Shown here piece after piece: positions 1 through 7,613 of a stretch of DNA of 64,000 nt (within the stretch, counting starts at the first letter, position 1; the number at the start of each line of letters is the position of its first letter). The notes beneath the pieces are model-generated. The model was given only the letters and a program-made list of their open reading frames with translations, was not told the DNA's origin and made no database searches. Source of the DNA: JBGTIS01 sp041745535 (GTDB lineage: Bacteria; Bacteroidota; Bacteroidia; Cytophagales; Cyclobacteriaceae); contig JBGTIS010000171.1 of NCBI GenBank assembly GCA_041745535.1, positions 1-64,000 on the forward strand, in the 5' to 3' direction. The position numbers and the translations under genes were made by a program.

Positions 1-201
1 CCTGTTCATTAGTATCATACCAATGCCAATTATTGTATTGATCAATATGAATAAGACTGAAATGATGGAGTTGTCATTCCATATGAATTTCGGCCCAAAA
101 GAAGCTATGGCCATTGTAAGCACCCAACTCCATGTCCAATAGGCTAAATGCCTTACATTCTTTCTTGCGGTGGCTTCCCACTCATTTGATTTTGTTTTCA
201 T
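1..201 (-). CDS. Partial membrane protein, N-terminal 67 residues
   Basis: The reading frame opens with ATG at 201 on the minus strand and runs without a stop off the left edge, so only the first 67 residues are present. The peptide starts with a short polar stretch (MKTKSNEWEA) followed by two hydrophobic segments, roughly residues 23-35 and 45-66, which look like membrane helices. I do not recognise the family. Small two-helix proteins of this kind are common in Bacteroidota. The frame is full length from a clear start and its codon use is ordinary, so I believe it is a real gene. Confidence 0.55.
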   Translation of the reverse strand, partial: MKTKSNEWEATARKNVRHLAYWTWSWVLTMAIASFGPKFIWNDNSIISVLFILINTIIGIGMILMNR

Positions 202-669
202 AAGTACAGTTAGTTTGACTTTATGTAAAGTTATATTGACACAAATATAGAAATAAAATCTCTTAAATGTCAAGCGTTATTTACATTAAGTCTATAAGAC
301 ATGACAAAATTCCTGTGACAGAGCGTGAACGTTAATAAATTCATTACATAAATTTCTCCTTCCTATTTACAGACGGACAACCAAAGACAGCTATATGTAA
401 TAGTCAAAGACGCACCACAACAAATGATATAGCACATGCCGCTCAGCGGTTACTTAAAACTAATCCGCAAAACCGATATCTTAGTAGATAATGAAAGATT
501 CCAGAGCACGTGTCATATCTGGGCCGTTGTTGGTAATAAATGAATCGAAGTGTGAAATCATAGTTAACTCCTCTGCCCAGGTGTGCAGCCAGCGTGGTCT
601 CATTGTTTCAATAAGGTTCTTACAATTTAAAATGAATGTACAGGCTTGTTATAATTTTCAACAACAGCT
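202..669. other. Intergenic stretch with no clear gene
   Basis: This 468-bp stretch is AT-rich at the left, where the promoter of the minus-strand gene would lie, and more mixed at the right. A plus-strand frame at 491-778 has unnatural composition and overlaps the next gene. A short minus-strand frame of about 50 codons near 489-650 is open but has no recognisable relative. I see no supportable gene here. Confidence 0.4.
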
Positions 670-1226
670 ATGCTCACACTTTTACAAAGAACATCAAACT
701 GGAAATTCATTTTGCCGCTGTTTGTCTTATTCCGCGGGGTTTCATTTTATGTTTTTCCTACTTACCAGGCTAAAATGAACAAAGTTGCTGGTGTGGAGAT
801 ACAACCCCTGGATACAAGATTTTCCTATATCCTAGCTGAGGTTACCAATGATTTTGAAAAGCTGGGAGCTAAAGGCAGAGATTTGTACAAATTGATTGTG
901 GACCGCATCGATATGATTTACCCCATTATTTATGGAGTTTTTTTATTCTGATTTTAGCGTATTTGTTGAAGAAAATAGCTGCTCCTAAATTTATGCTGAT
1001 CGCCTTGCTGCCTACCGTAGGCATGTTGTTTAATTACCGGGAGAATTTTAATATTCTAAATCTTTTAAACTCGTATCCAAATCTTGCACAACAGGGAGTG
1101 AACTGGGGAGAACAAATGACAAGGTTGAAACATGGATTTCTATTGCTTTCAATAGGACTCGCCCTTGTGCTCGCGTTAGTGTGGCTGATTAAGAAATTAA
1201 TGAGTAGAAAAGGCAATCTGGCATAA
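670..1226 (+). pseudogene. Frameshifted small membrane protein (about 185 residues when restored)
   Basis: Two adjoining frames, 670-951 and 963-1226, together read as one membrane protein. The first ends in ...YPIIYGVFLF, just after a run of seven T at 938-944. One extra T there would continue as GVFFILILAYLLKKIAAPK into the second frame. The restored protein would have about four hydrophobic segments and a polar loop in the second half (around NYRENFN). I do not know its function. The shift lies in a homopolymer, so it may be a sequencing error, a real inactivation or a phase-variable tract; the sequence alone cannot decide. Confidence 0.6.
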
Positions 1227-1278
1227 CGCGTTCGTACCCGTGCAAAAGTCTCTTTTTATTATTTCACCATGCTAAAAT

Positions 1279-1398
1279 TTATGAGCTTGTTGTCTGCAAT
1301 TTGAATCGTACATACTGGAAAGTTTCGTCAATATAAAGGCTTGCCCAGTAAATAGCTTCGGGCCATGCCCCGCACTTTCCAGATCTTAAGAAAGAATA
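1279..1398 (-). pseudogene. Possible C-terminal remnant of an unknown protein
   Basis: On the minus strand a frame of about 40 codons reads ...WPEAIYWASLYIDETF... and ends in a stop at 1279-1281. Its composition is more protein-like than anything on the other strand here. There is no start, and the frame is closed upstream by TAG. It looks like the tail of a lost gene. The overlapping plus-strand frame at 1365-1589 is an alternative reading. I cannot name the family. Confidence 0.25.
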
Positions 1399-1616
1399 CT
1401 AAATTATGTAGCAAATGGGCGCGCCATCTGGAGTATAATGGTGCCGAAGCAGGTAGCACAACCGCCTTATGGAAAAAAAGTACTTTTTTTGTACCTTGGC
1501 CGGAGGAATGGAAATCTGCCCCGGCCTATGGCTGCTTTAAAACAGGCTCTCTGGAATTCCGGGATCATTTAGGGCCCTCTATGGTTTAGCAACATAATAA
1601 TAGATAATAAAAGCGC

Positions 1617-2945
1617 ATGAAAAAAAGAGAATTTCTTAAAAGTACGGCTGCATTGGCAACGGCCGCTTTTCTACCTGCCTCGGTATGGGCAATGGCAAAA
1701 GAAAAACGGTTAAGAACTGCCCACGTAGGTGTTTCGGGAATGGGAGGCGCGGACCTTGAAGCTATTTCCTCACATGAGCTGGTAGATGTAGTTGCCCTTT
1801 GCGATGTGGATGCCAATGCCCTGGCAGCAGCAAAAAAATTACATCCCAACGCAAAAACTTATACCGACTACCGAATACTCCTTAAAGAAATGGGGAATGA
1901 TATTGACGCGGTAGTGGTTTCTACCCCCGACCATACCCATGCGCCGGTATCTATGATGGCCATGGACATGGGAAAATCGGTGTATTGTCAGAAACCGCTT
2001 ACCCACCATGTGTCAGAAGCAAGGGCAATGCGCAAACTGGCTGCCGATAAAAGTGTAGTAACCCAAATGGGTATTCAGGTGCATTCTTTTTACGATTATA
2101 AATTAGCCACCTTACTGATTCAATCCGGGATTATTGGAAAAGTAAACACCGTTAGGGCATGGTCGCCAAAAAACTGGGGATACGACGGCCCGGCACCTGA
2201 GGGCTCAGACCCTGTTCCGGAAAATTTAGACTGGAACCTGTGGCTGGGCACTGCCGCGGAACGCCCTTACAAAGCCAATGTATACCATCCGGGTAATTGG
2301 AGAAAACTGCTGGATTATGGCTGTGGCACGCTGGGCGATATGGGGGTACATATTTTCGATACACCTTATAATGCCCTGGCATTAGACGTTCCCAAAACCA
2401 TTACAAATAGTTGCAGAAAACCCACCGGCTTTGGATTTCCGGAACAAAACATGGTAACCTATGAATTTCCGGGTACCCAGTATACCACAGAAACTTTAAA
2501 ATGGGTGTGGTATGATGGGGAGGGTGCCCCAAAAAAACACGAAGACTTACGACTCCCCAACCAAGATGAACTTCCGGAGCAGGGCGCTATGTTTATTGGC
2601 GCAAAAGGAAGACTCCTGTTGCCGCACTTTATGCAGCTTCCCAGGCTGATTGTGGATGGAAAATATGAAGAATTAGATGTGTCGAAAGCAGACGAATTAG
2701 GGGCACCCATACGCGATTACGAAAAAGAAGGGAAGAAACATTACCATCAGTTTGTGGATACCTGTTTGGGAAAAGATGAGTGCAGCGCACCGTTCTCTTA
2801 TTCCGCAAGGCTTACAGAAACCATACTGTTAGGAGTGATTGCAGGCCGCTTCCCTAACAAAACTTTACATTGGGATAACAAGAGCGCTAAATTCCTGGAA
2901 GCTGAAGCCAATAACTTTTTAGACGCTCCGTACAGAAAGTTTTAA
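1617..2945 (+). CDS. Gfo/Idh/MocA-family NAD(P)-dependent oxidoreductase, exported
   Basis: This 442-residue protein begins with a Tat-like leader (KKREFLK followed by an Ala/Leu-rich segment to about residue 25; a KR pair replaces the usual RR). A Rossmann domain follows, with HVGVSGMGG near residues 36-44 and CQKPLTHHVSEA around 125-136, where the family usually has EKP. The C-terminal Gfo/Idh/MocA domain contains GDMGVHIFD, typical of the secreted Bacteroidota branch. Members of this branch often act on sugars or sugar derivatives in the periplasm. The substrate cannot be read from the sequence. The neighbouring glycosidase and transporter remnants downstream on the other strand suggest an old sugar-use locus. 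Confidence 0.9.
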   Translation: MKKREFLKSTAALATAAFLPASVWAMAKEKRLRTAHVGVSGMGGADLEAISSHELVDVVALCDVDANALAAAKKLHPNAKTYTDYRILLKEMGNDIDAVVVSTPDHTHAPVSMMAMDMGKSVYCQKPLTHHVSEARAMRKLAADKSVVTQMGIQVHSFYDYKLATLLIQSGIIGKVNTVRAWSPKNWGYDGPAPEGSDPVPENLDWNLWLGTAAERPYKANVYHPGNWRKLLDYGCGTLGDMGVHIFDTPYNALALDVPKTITNSCRKPTGFGFPEQNMVTYEFPGTQYTTETLKWVWYDGEGAPKKHEDLRLPNQDELPEQGAMFIGAKGRLLLPHFMQLPRLIVDGKYEELDVSKADELGAPIRDYEKEGKKHYHQFVDTCLGKDECSAPFSYSARLTETILLGVIAGRFPNKTLHWDNKSAKFLEAEANNFLDAPYRKF

Positions 2946-3177
2946 AAGGTTACCAATTAACCTTATACCGGGTAAAGCATGGTTTCTTTTCCACTGATGA
3001 CAAGGAATTATGCCTTCCGGTTTATTGAAAACACAAATTTTGAAAAATCAACTAATTCTGTGAGAACCCTACAGCAACTTTTATTATCCCTGTTTTTGGT
3101 ACTGGTCATACTATGGTGGTGAATCCGCATGATTTTGTATCGGATAGCCAGCTATTTAAGAAGATAAAAGTATTTTA
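2946..3177. other. Intergenic, nothing recognised
   Basis: This is a 232-bp spacer after the oxidoreductase. No frame on either strand looks coding and I see no strong hairpin. It borders the transporter remnant that starts at 3178. Confidence 0.4.
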
Positions 3178-3258
3178 AAATACTTTGTATACTCTGATCA
3201 GGGCTACGATTGTCATCATCAGCCAGATAGCATTTAGCACCCAACTGGCATAGGTTTT
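3178..3258 (-). pseudogene. C-terminal helix remnant of a membrane transporter
   Basis: The minus strand reads T-Y-A-S-W-V-L-N-A-I-W-L-M-M-T-I-V-A-L and then ...IRVYKVF before a stop near 3178. This is a single hydrophobic helix with a basic tail, like the last helix of a sugar/solute symporter. A stop lies just upstream in this frame, so only the tail survives. It directly abuts the glycosidase remnant. That pairing is a common sugar-utilisation arrangement, but the exact transporter family is my inference. Confidence 0.35.
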
Positions 3259-3261
3259 ACA

Positions 3262-3615
3262 TGATCAGAAAAGAACAACCAATCATATTCATCAACAGAT
3301 ATGCTATTGAAGGCTCCTTTTTTCCAGAATGCGCCGAAATAAAACATCACCCACAGGTTATCCATTTTCTGCAGGTATGCATCGCCGGAAATGCCTATGT
3401 GATGATTGATACGCTGGGAGAATCCATCATTTTGGAAGTATCGGGCGGAACCAGTACCAGGCCATATTTGAAAGGAGTTTTCACTTCCTCGTATACCTGC
3501 TCCATCACCTGTGCGGAAACCCGGATTTCATCCACCTGTGCAAAAGTTAAGGTGCTCAAAAAGGCGAACAGAATAATTAGCGAAATGGTATGTTTTTGTT
3601 TGGGAATACGGTTCT
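3262..3615 (-). pseudogene. Internally deleted secreted glycosidase (GH43/GH130-like) remnant
   Basis: Read on the minus strand, this stretch first encodes a signal-peptide-like segment (SLIILFAFLSTLTFAQ) and then VDEIRVSAQVMEQVYEEVKT, PFKYGLVLVPPD and KMMDSPSV, the usual opening of a secreted five-bladed-propeller glycosidase. In another frame it continues ISGDAYLQKMDNLWVMFYFG and AFWKKGAFNS, which in such proteins lies well over 100 residues further on. The middle is missing and the frames no longer match. The start codon is also gone (the frame is N-R-I-P-K after a stop). The plus-strand frame at 3261-3617 is only the shadow of this. Confidence 0.6.
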
Positions 3616-3802
3616 AACTATTTATAAAAACTATAATTTTTTAAAACTTGCATTTCAGCTATGGATGTTACCTGTAGCAAAAATATAAGAAAGAATCAGC
3701 TTAATAAATTTCAATTTAAATCGGACGATAATAAAATTATTAATAAATTATTGAAATTTTATAGCTAATTGTAGCCAATACCTAGACCGACAAAAATCAT
3801 AA

Positions 3803-4375
3803 ATGGAAGACCACATTCTCTTTCAAATCAGCCAGAAAATAAGAGATGAGCGCAAGCGTAAAGGAGTTACCGTGCAGGAACTGGCCAATGAAGCGGAAGT
3901 TAGCAAAGGATTGATCTCTCAGATAGAAAACAATCGGACTATTCCTTCCCTTCCTGTGCTTTTCAAAATCATCAAATCACTCAAGCTCGATTTGAATATA
4001 TTCTTTAATGATATCGAGCAGTTCAACAACGAACCCGACGTTATTGTGAAGCGCAAGAGTGATTACCAGCCTTTTGAGAAAGAACCGGAAGAAGGTTTTA
4101 TGTACCATCGTATCATGACCACACACATCAGAGACCAACCTGTAGATATCGTACTGCTGGAAGTGAAGAAAGGAGCCAGGCGTACCAGCCCTGTAAGAAC
4201 AGATGCTTACGAATATAAGTATTTTCTGAAAGGCCGGATCGAATATATTATTGGCAGAAAAAAATATACGCTAAATGCCGGTGACTCCCTTTTTTTTGAT
4301 GGCAGAATCGGACATAAACTCTCCAATGCCGGTGAGGAAGATGCCGTTGTGCTGGTTTTCTATTTCTTTTCCTGA
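3803..4375 (+). CDS. HTH (XRE)-cupin transcriptional regulator of the phosphonate cluster
   Basis: The 190-residue protein has an XRE-type helix-turn-helix at residues 8-62 (VQELANEAEVSKGLISQIEN) and a C-terminal cupin barrel from about 100 to 190 (LNAGDSLFFDGRIGHKL). This domain order is the known HTH-cupin regulator family, in which the cupin senses a small ligand and the HTH binds the operator. It lies upstream of phnA in the same direction, separated by 268 bp that hold repeated operator-like boxes and a promoter. It most likely controls the phnA-phnY-oxidase genes and may respond to an aminophosphonate or its product. The ligand is an inference. Confidence 0.9.
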   Translation: MEDHILFQISQKIRDERKRKGVTVQELANEAEVSKGLISQIENNRTIPSLPVLFKIIKSLKLDLNIFFNDIEQFNNEPDVIVKRKSDYQPFEKEPEEGFMYHRIMTTHIRDQPVDIVLLEVKKGARRTSPVRTDAYEYKYFLKGRIEYIIGRKKYTLNAGDSLFFDGRIGHKLSNAGEEDAVVLVFYFFS

Positions 4376-4510
4376 AGATATTATTCGCTGGTGGCCCATC
4401 TGATCAAAGGAGCTTTTATTAGTTCTTTCCTGATATGCGGTGCATAGGGCGACCAAAATTAAATTTCTTCCCATAGCTAATTTTTAAGGCAACCGCGCTT
4501 TATATTGTAT

Positions 4511-4548
4511 GTTTATACTAAACATAAGATATATATACTAAACAAAAG
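4511..4548. promoter_or_regulatory. Candidate operator: two direct boxes, period 20 bp
   Basis: The boxes TATACTAAACATAAG (4514-4528) and TATACTAAACAAAAG (4534-4548) differ at one base and are spaced exactly 20 bp, so they sit on the same DNA face. The first overlaps a perfect inverted repeat, GTTTA-TAC-TAAAC (4511-4523). They lie upstream of phnA and just ahead of a -7-like element. I infer that they bind the HTH-cupin regulator encoded upstream. Confidence 0.5.
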
Positions 4549-4567
4549 GTAATTTTTATTACCTTTG
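4545..4567 (+). promoter_or_regulatory. phnA promoter -7 element inside a hairpin
   Basis: TACCTTTG at 4560-4567 matches the Bacteroidota -7 consensus TAnnTTTG. A good TTTG at -33 is missing, as expected of a regulated promoter. The same bases form the right arm of an inverted repeat, AAAGGTAA (4545-4552) with TTACCTTT (4559-4566). Transcription would start about 70 bp before phnA. Confidence 0.45.
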
Positions 4568-4643
4568 CTACACAAAACATGATAGGTGCCCCCTGGGTTT
4601 CCCGCACAGAAAGATTTTTAAAACGATCTAAACCGGAACAACT

Positions 4644-5888
4644 ATGACCAACCAAAAAAAAGATATGTTCAGCGTAAACAATAAAGAATATAAACTGCCT
4701 GCCCAACCCGTGGTGGTCATTTGTTTCGATGGCTGTGGCGATGAATACCTCGACACAAGCCTTGCCTTAGATAAAATGCCGCACCTGAAGCAAATGGCCA
4801 TGCGAGGATACCGGGGTATGGTGCGCGGCGCTTTACCCTCGTTTACCAATGTAAATAATTCTTCCATCGTTACCGGGGTATCTCCTGCTGTACATGGTAT
4901 TTGTGGCAACTTTTTTTACGACCGCGAAAACGATGAGGAAGTAATGATGAATTCTTCCAAATATTTAAGAACACCCACCATTTTGGCGGCAGCTGCCCAG
5001 GCAGGCCGGAAAGTTGCCGTGGTTACTGCCAAAGATAAATTGCGTGATATTTTATCGTACCAGTTAAAAGGTATTGCGTTTTCTGCTGAAAAAGCCGGTG
5101 AAGCCAAAGAAGAAACGCATGGCATCGCCAACATTAGTAAAGTACTGGGTTTGGAAACGCCCGCTGTATACAGTGCCGAGGCCAGTATTTTTGTGCTCAG
5201 GGCCGGGGTTGCTTTGCTGTTTCAGAAAAAGGCCGACTTCCTGTACCTTTCACTTACCGATTACATGCAGCATAAATACGCGCCGGAAGCGCCCGAATCG
5301 CTGGAGTTTTATCATGCCATTGATCGGGAAATCGGTTACCTGATGGAAAGCGGGGCCATTATTGGCATTACGGCCGACCATGGCATGAACGCCAAACAAA
5401 ATCCTGATGGAAGTCCGAAAGTACTGTATGTGGAAAGCATGTTACAGCAGCGGTTTGGCGCGGGTTTCCGGGTTATTTGTCCTATTACCGATCCTTATGT
5501 AAAGCACCATGGCGCTTTGGGTTCTTATGTAGTGGTGTATGTGCCGGAAGGAACTGACCAGCATGCTGTAAAAAATTGGTTATTGCAGCAGCCGGGCATT
5601 ACCGAAGTACATGGCCACGATACCGCCTTGCATTTGCTGGAACAACCTGCCGACCGTACCGGCGATCTGATCGTACTATCGGGCAGAAATACGGTAGTAG
5701 GTAAAACCCCGGCCGATCACGATTTATCCGCGCTGGATTCCGGATTACGGTCGCACGGTGGCCGGTATGAGGAAATGGTACCTATGGTAATTTCTCATCC
5801 TTTGAATGCGCTGTACAAAATGAAAGCAGCCGGAGATCCCAGAAATTTTGATGTATTCGAGTTTTGTATGAATGGCACTCATAACTGA
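4644..5888 (+). CDS. phnA: Phosphonoacetate hydrolase
   Basis: This 414-residue alkaline-phosphatase-superfamily enzyme hydrolyses phosphonoacetate to acetate and phosphate. All expected metal and nucleophile residues are visible: D29 (ICFDGCGDEY), T68 (SFTNVNNSS, nucleophile), D207 and H211 (LTDYMQHK), D246-H247 (ITADHGMN) and H372 (RSHGGRYEE). The spacing agrees closely with characterised PhnA enzymes. It is followed 12 bp later by phnY, which makes its substrate, so the two are surely one operon. There is no signal peptide, so it acts in the cytoplasm. The upstream operator repeats suggest inducible expression. Confidence 0.95.
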   Translation: MTNQKKDMFSVNNKEYKLPAQPVVVICFDGCGDEYLDTSLALDKMPHLKQMAMRGYRGMVRGALPSFTNVNNSSIVTGVSPAVHGICGNFFYDRENDEEVMMNSSKYLRTPTILAAAAQAGRKVAVVTAKDKLRDILSYQLKGIAFSAEKAGEAKEETHGIANISKVLGLETPAVYSAEASIFVLRAGVALLFQKKADFLYLSLTDYMQHKYAPEAPESLEFYHAIDREIGYLMESGAIIGITADHGMNAKQNPDGSPKVLYVESMLQQRFGAGFRVICPITDPYVKHHGALGSYVVVYVPEGTDQHAVKNWLLQQPGITEVHGHDTALHLLEQPADRTGDLIVLSGRNTVVGKTPADHDLSALDSGLRSHGGRYEEMVPMVISHPLNALYKMKAAGDPRNFDVFEFCMNGTHN

Positions 5889-5900
5889 ACAACTTTTATT

Positions 5901-7367
5901 ATGAAAAATTCCCTTCATTCAAATGTTGATGACCCTAAAATCGCGAATAGTTTTATGGAACTTCATAGCTATATAGCCGGCGAAAAAATCAAATCCGGTT
6001 CAGTGTTAGAGGTATTTAATCCATATGACAACTCGCTCACAGGCACCGTTACCCAGGCCACTTTGGCACATACACAAAAAGCCATTGCTGTCGGGTTCAA
6101 AGGTGGCGTTCCTTTGAACCGCTACGAACGATCGCGGATCCTGGAAAAAGCTAAAAACCAGTTGATAGAACAGAAAGAAACCTTCGCCCGGCTGATCTGT
6201 GCCGAATCCGGGCTTTGTATGGCCGAAACGCGGTATGAGGTAGGCCGTGCCATTGATGTATTGACTTTTGCCGCCATAGAAGCCCTTCAGGATGATAGCA
6301 GTATTTATTCCTGCGATATTTCGCCGCAGGGCAAAGCCCGTAAAATTTATACCATGCGCGAACCACTGGACCTGGCCGTGGCCATTACGCCCTTTAATCA
6401 CCCCCTGAATCAGGTGGTGCACAAGGTGGCTCCGGCCATTGCCGCTGGTACTCCCCTGATTTTAAAACCTTCGGAAAAGACCCCGCTGACAGCGATTAGG
6501 TTTACCGAGCTTTTGTATGAAGCCGGTTTGCCGCCTTATATGCTCAGCGTACTGGTGGGTCCTACCGAAGAAGTAGCCATTCCGCTGGTAAAAGATAAAA
6601 ACGTGCAACTGGTATCGTTTACGGGTAGTGTGGCGGTGGGTAAATCTATTGCCCAAACGGCAGGATACAAAAAGCTGGTACTCGAACTGGGTGGTAACGC
6701 AGCTCTGATAATTCTGGAAGATGCCGATATGGACCTGGCCATTAAACTGGCGACAGAAGGGTCTTTCCGTAATTCGGGCCAGCGCTGTACGGCCGTAAAA
6801 AGGGTACTGGTACAGGAAAGTATACTGCAATCTTTCACCGAACGATTTGTGGAGGCCGCCAAGGCATATACCTATGGCGATCCCTTTGATCCGGCCACCA
6901 AAGTAGGAACCGTGATTGACGAACCGGCCGCTGTGTATCTGGAAGAGGTAGTACAGAAAGCTGTAGACCAGGGGGCCAAAGTGCTGTTGGGTGGTGAAAG
7001 AAAAGGCGCTTTACTTGCACCTACCGTAATTGCTGAGGTACCCCGCGATGCCCAGATGATTACCTTTGAATCATTTGGTCCATTGGCGCCCATCATGAAA
7101 TTTAAAGATCTGGACGATGCCATAGCCCTTACCAATTCCACGGCTTATGGCCTGGCTTCCGGCGTGGTTACCCGTAACCTGGAACATGCCATCAAAGCCA
7201 TTAAATCGCTGAAAGTGGGTACGGTAAACATCAATGAAGTACCAGGTTATCGCATTGAAAAGTCTCCTTTCGGTGGCATTAAAGATTCCGGTTTGGGTGT
7301 AAAGGAAGGTGTAATTGAGGCCATCAAGTGTTTTAGCTATGTGAAAACCTACTCGCTGCCCTGGTAA
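5901..7367 (+). CDS. phnY: Phosphonoacetaldehyde dehydrogenase (aldehyde dehydrogenase family)
   Basis: The 488-residue aldehyde dehydrogenase carries N166 (ITPFNHPLNQ), E262 in LVLELGGN and the catalytic C296 in NSGQRCTAVK, plus the cofactor-binding FTGSVAVGK loop (240-248). In this position, 12 bp after phnA, it should oxidise phosphonoacetaldehyde to phosphonoacetate with NAD(P). Other dehydrogenases of this large family act on lactaldehyde or succinate semialdehyde, and the assignment rests partly on the operon. Confidence 0.9.
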   Translation: MKNSLHSNVDDPKIANSFMELHSYIAGEKIKSGSVLEVFNPYDNSLTGTVTQATLAHTQKAIAVGFKGGVPLNRYERSRILEKAKNQLIEQKETFARLICAESGLCMAETRYEVGRAIDVLTFAAIEALQDDSSIYSCDISPQGKARKIYTMREPLDLAVAITPFNHPLNQVVHKVAPAIAAGTPLILKPSEKTPLTAIRFTELLYEAGLPPYMLSVLVGPTEEVAIPLVKDKNVQLVSFTGSVAVGKSIAQTAGYKKLVLELGGNAALIILEDADMDLAIKLATEGSFRNSGQRCTAVKRVLVQESILQSFTERFVEAAKAYTYGDPFDPATKVGTVIDEPAAVYLEEVVQKAVDQGAKVLLGGERKGALLAPTVIAEVPRDAQMITFESFGPLAPIMKFKDLDDAIALTNSTAYGLASGVVTRNLEHAIKAIKSLKVGTVNINEVPGYRIEKSPFGGIKDSGLGVKEGVIEAIKCFSYVKTYSLPW

Positions 7368-7503
7368 TCGCAGGATAATTTTTACCTAAAAAACGGAGCA
7401 GGGTAGGTGTAAAATTTCTGTTAGCATGTTCCCGTTTCATTTGGTGTTTGCGTATCATTTTGTATTTGCGTAAACGGGTGAGAATCACATTTTTTCAATA
7501 GGT

Positions 7504-7544
7504 TTGTGCCAATTAACTTTAAGCGAAAAGAATTGTGCCAATTA
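7504..7544. repeat. 12-bp direct repeat upstream of the FAD oxidase gene
   Basis: TTGTGCCAATTA occurs at 7504-7515 and again at 7533-7544, a 29-bp period, in the 246-bp gap between phnY and the FAD oxidase gene. A TAGGTTTG at 7499-7506 resembles a -7 element. The gap and repeats suggest that the oxidase has its own promoter and control site. It does not resemble the boxes upstream of phnA. Confidence 0.4.
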
Positions 7545-7613
7545 GTAAGACGAAACCAAACCAGTTGATTAGATTTGACTCCAGAAAGAACCCAATAGAC
7601 CTGTAAAATTGCT

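Noticed and set aside
491..778. 95-codon frame near the left end
   Set aside because: Composition is not protein-like and it overlaps the membrane protein frame at 670.
1365..1589. 74-codon plus-strand frame before the oxidoreductase
   Set aside because: No relative recognised, and the minus strand in part of the same region reads more like a protein tail; left as undecided and not called.
3261..3617. Plus-strand open frame of 118 codons
   Set aside because: It is the antisense shadow of a decayed minus-strand glycosidase whose signal peptide and conserved blocks are readable there.
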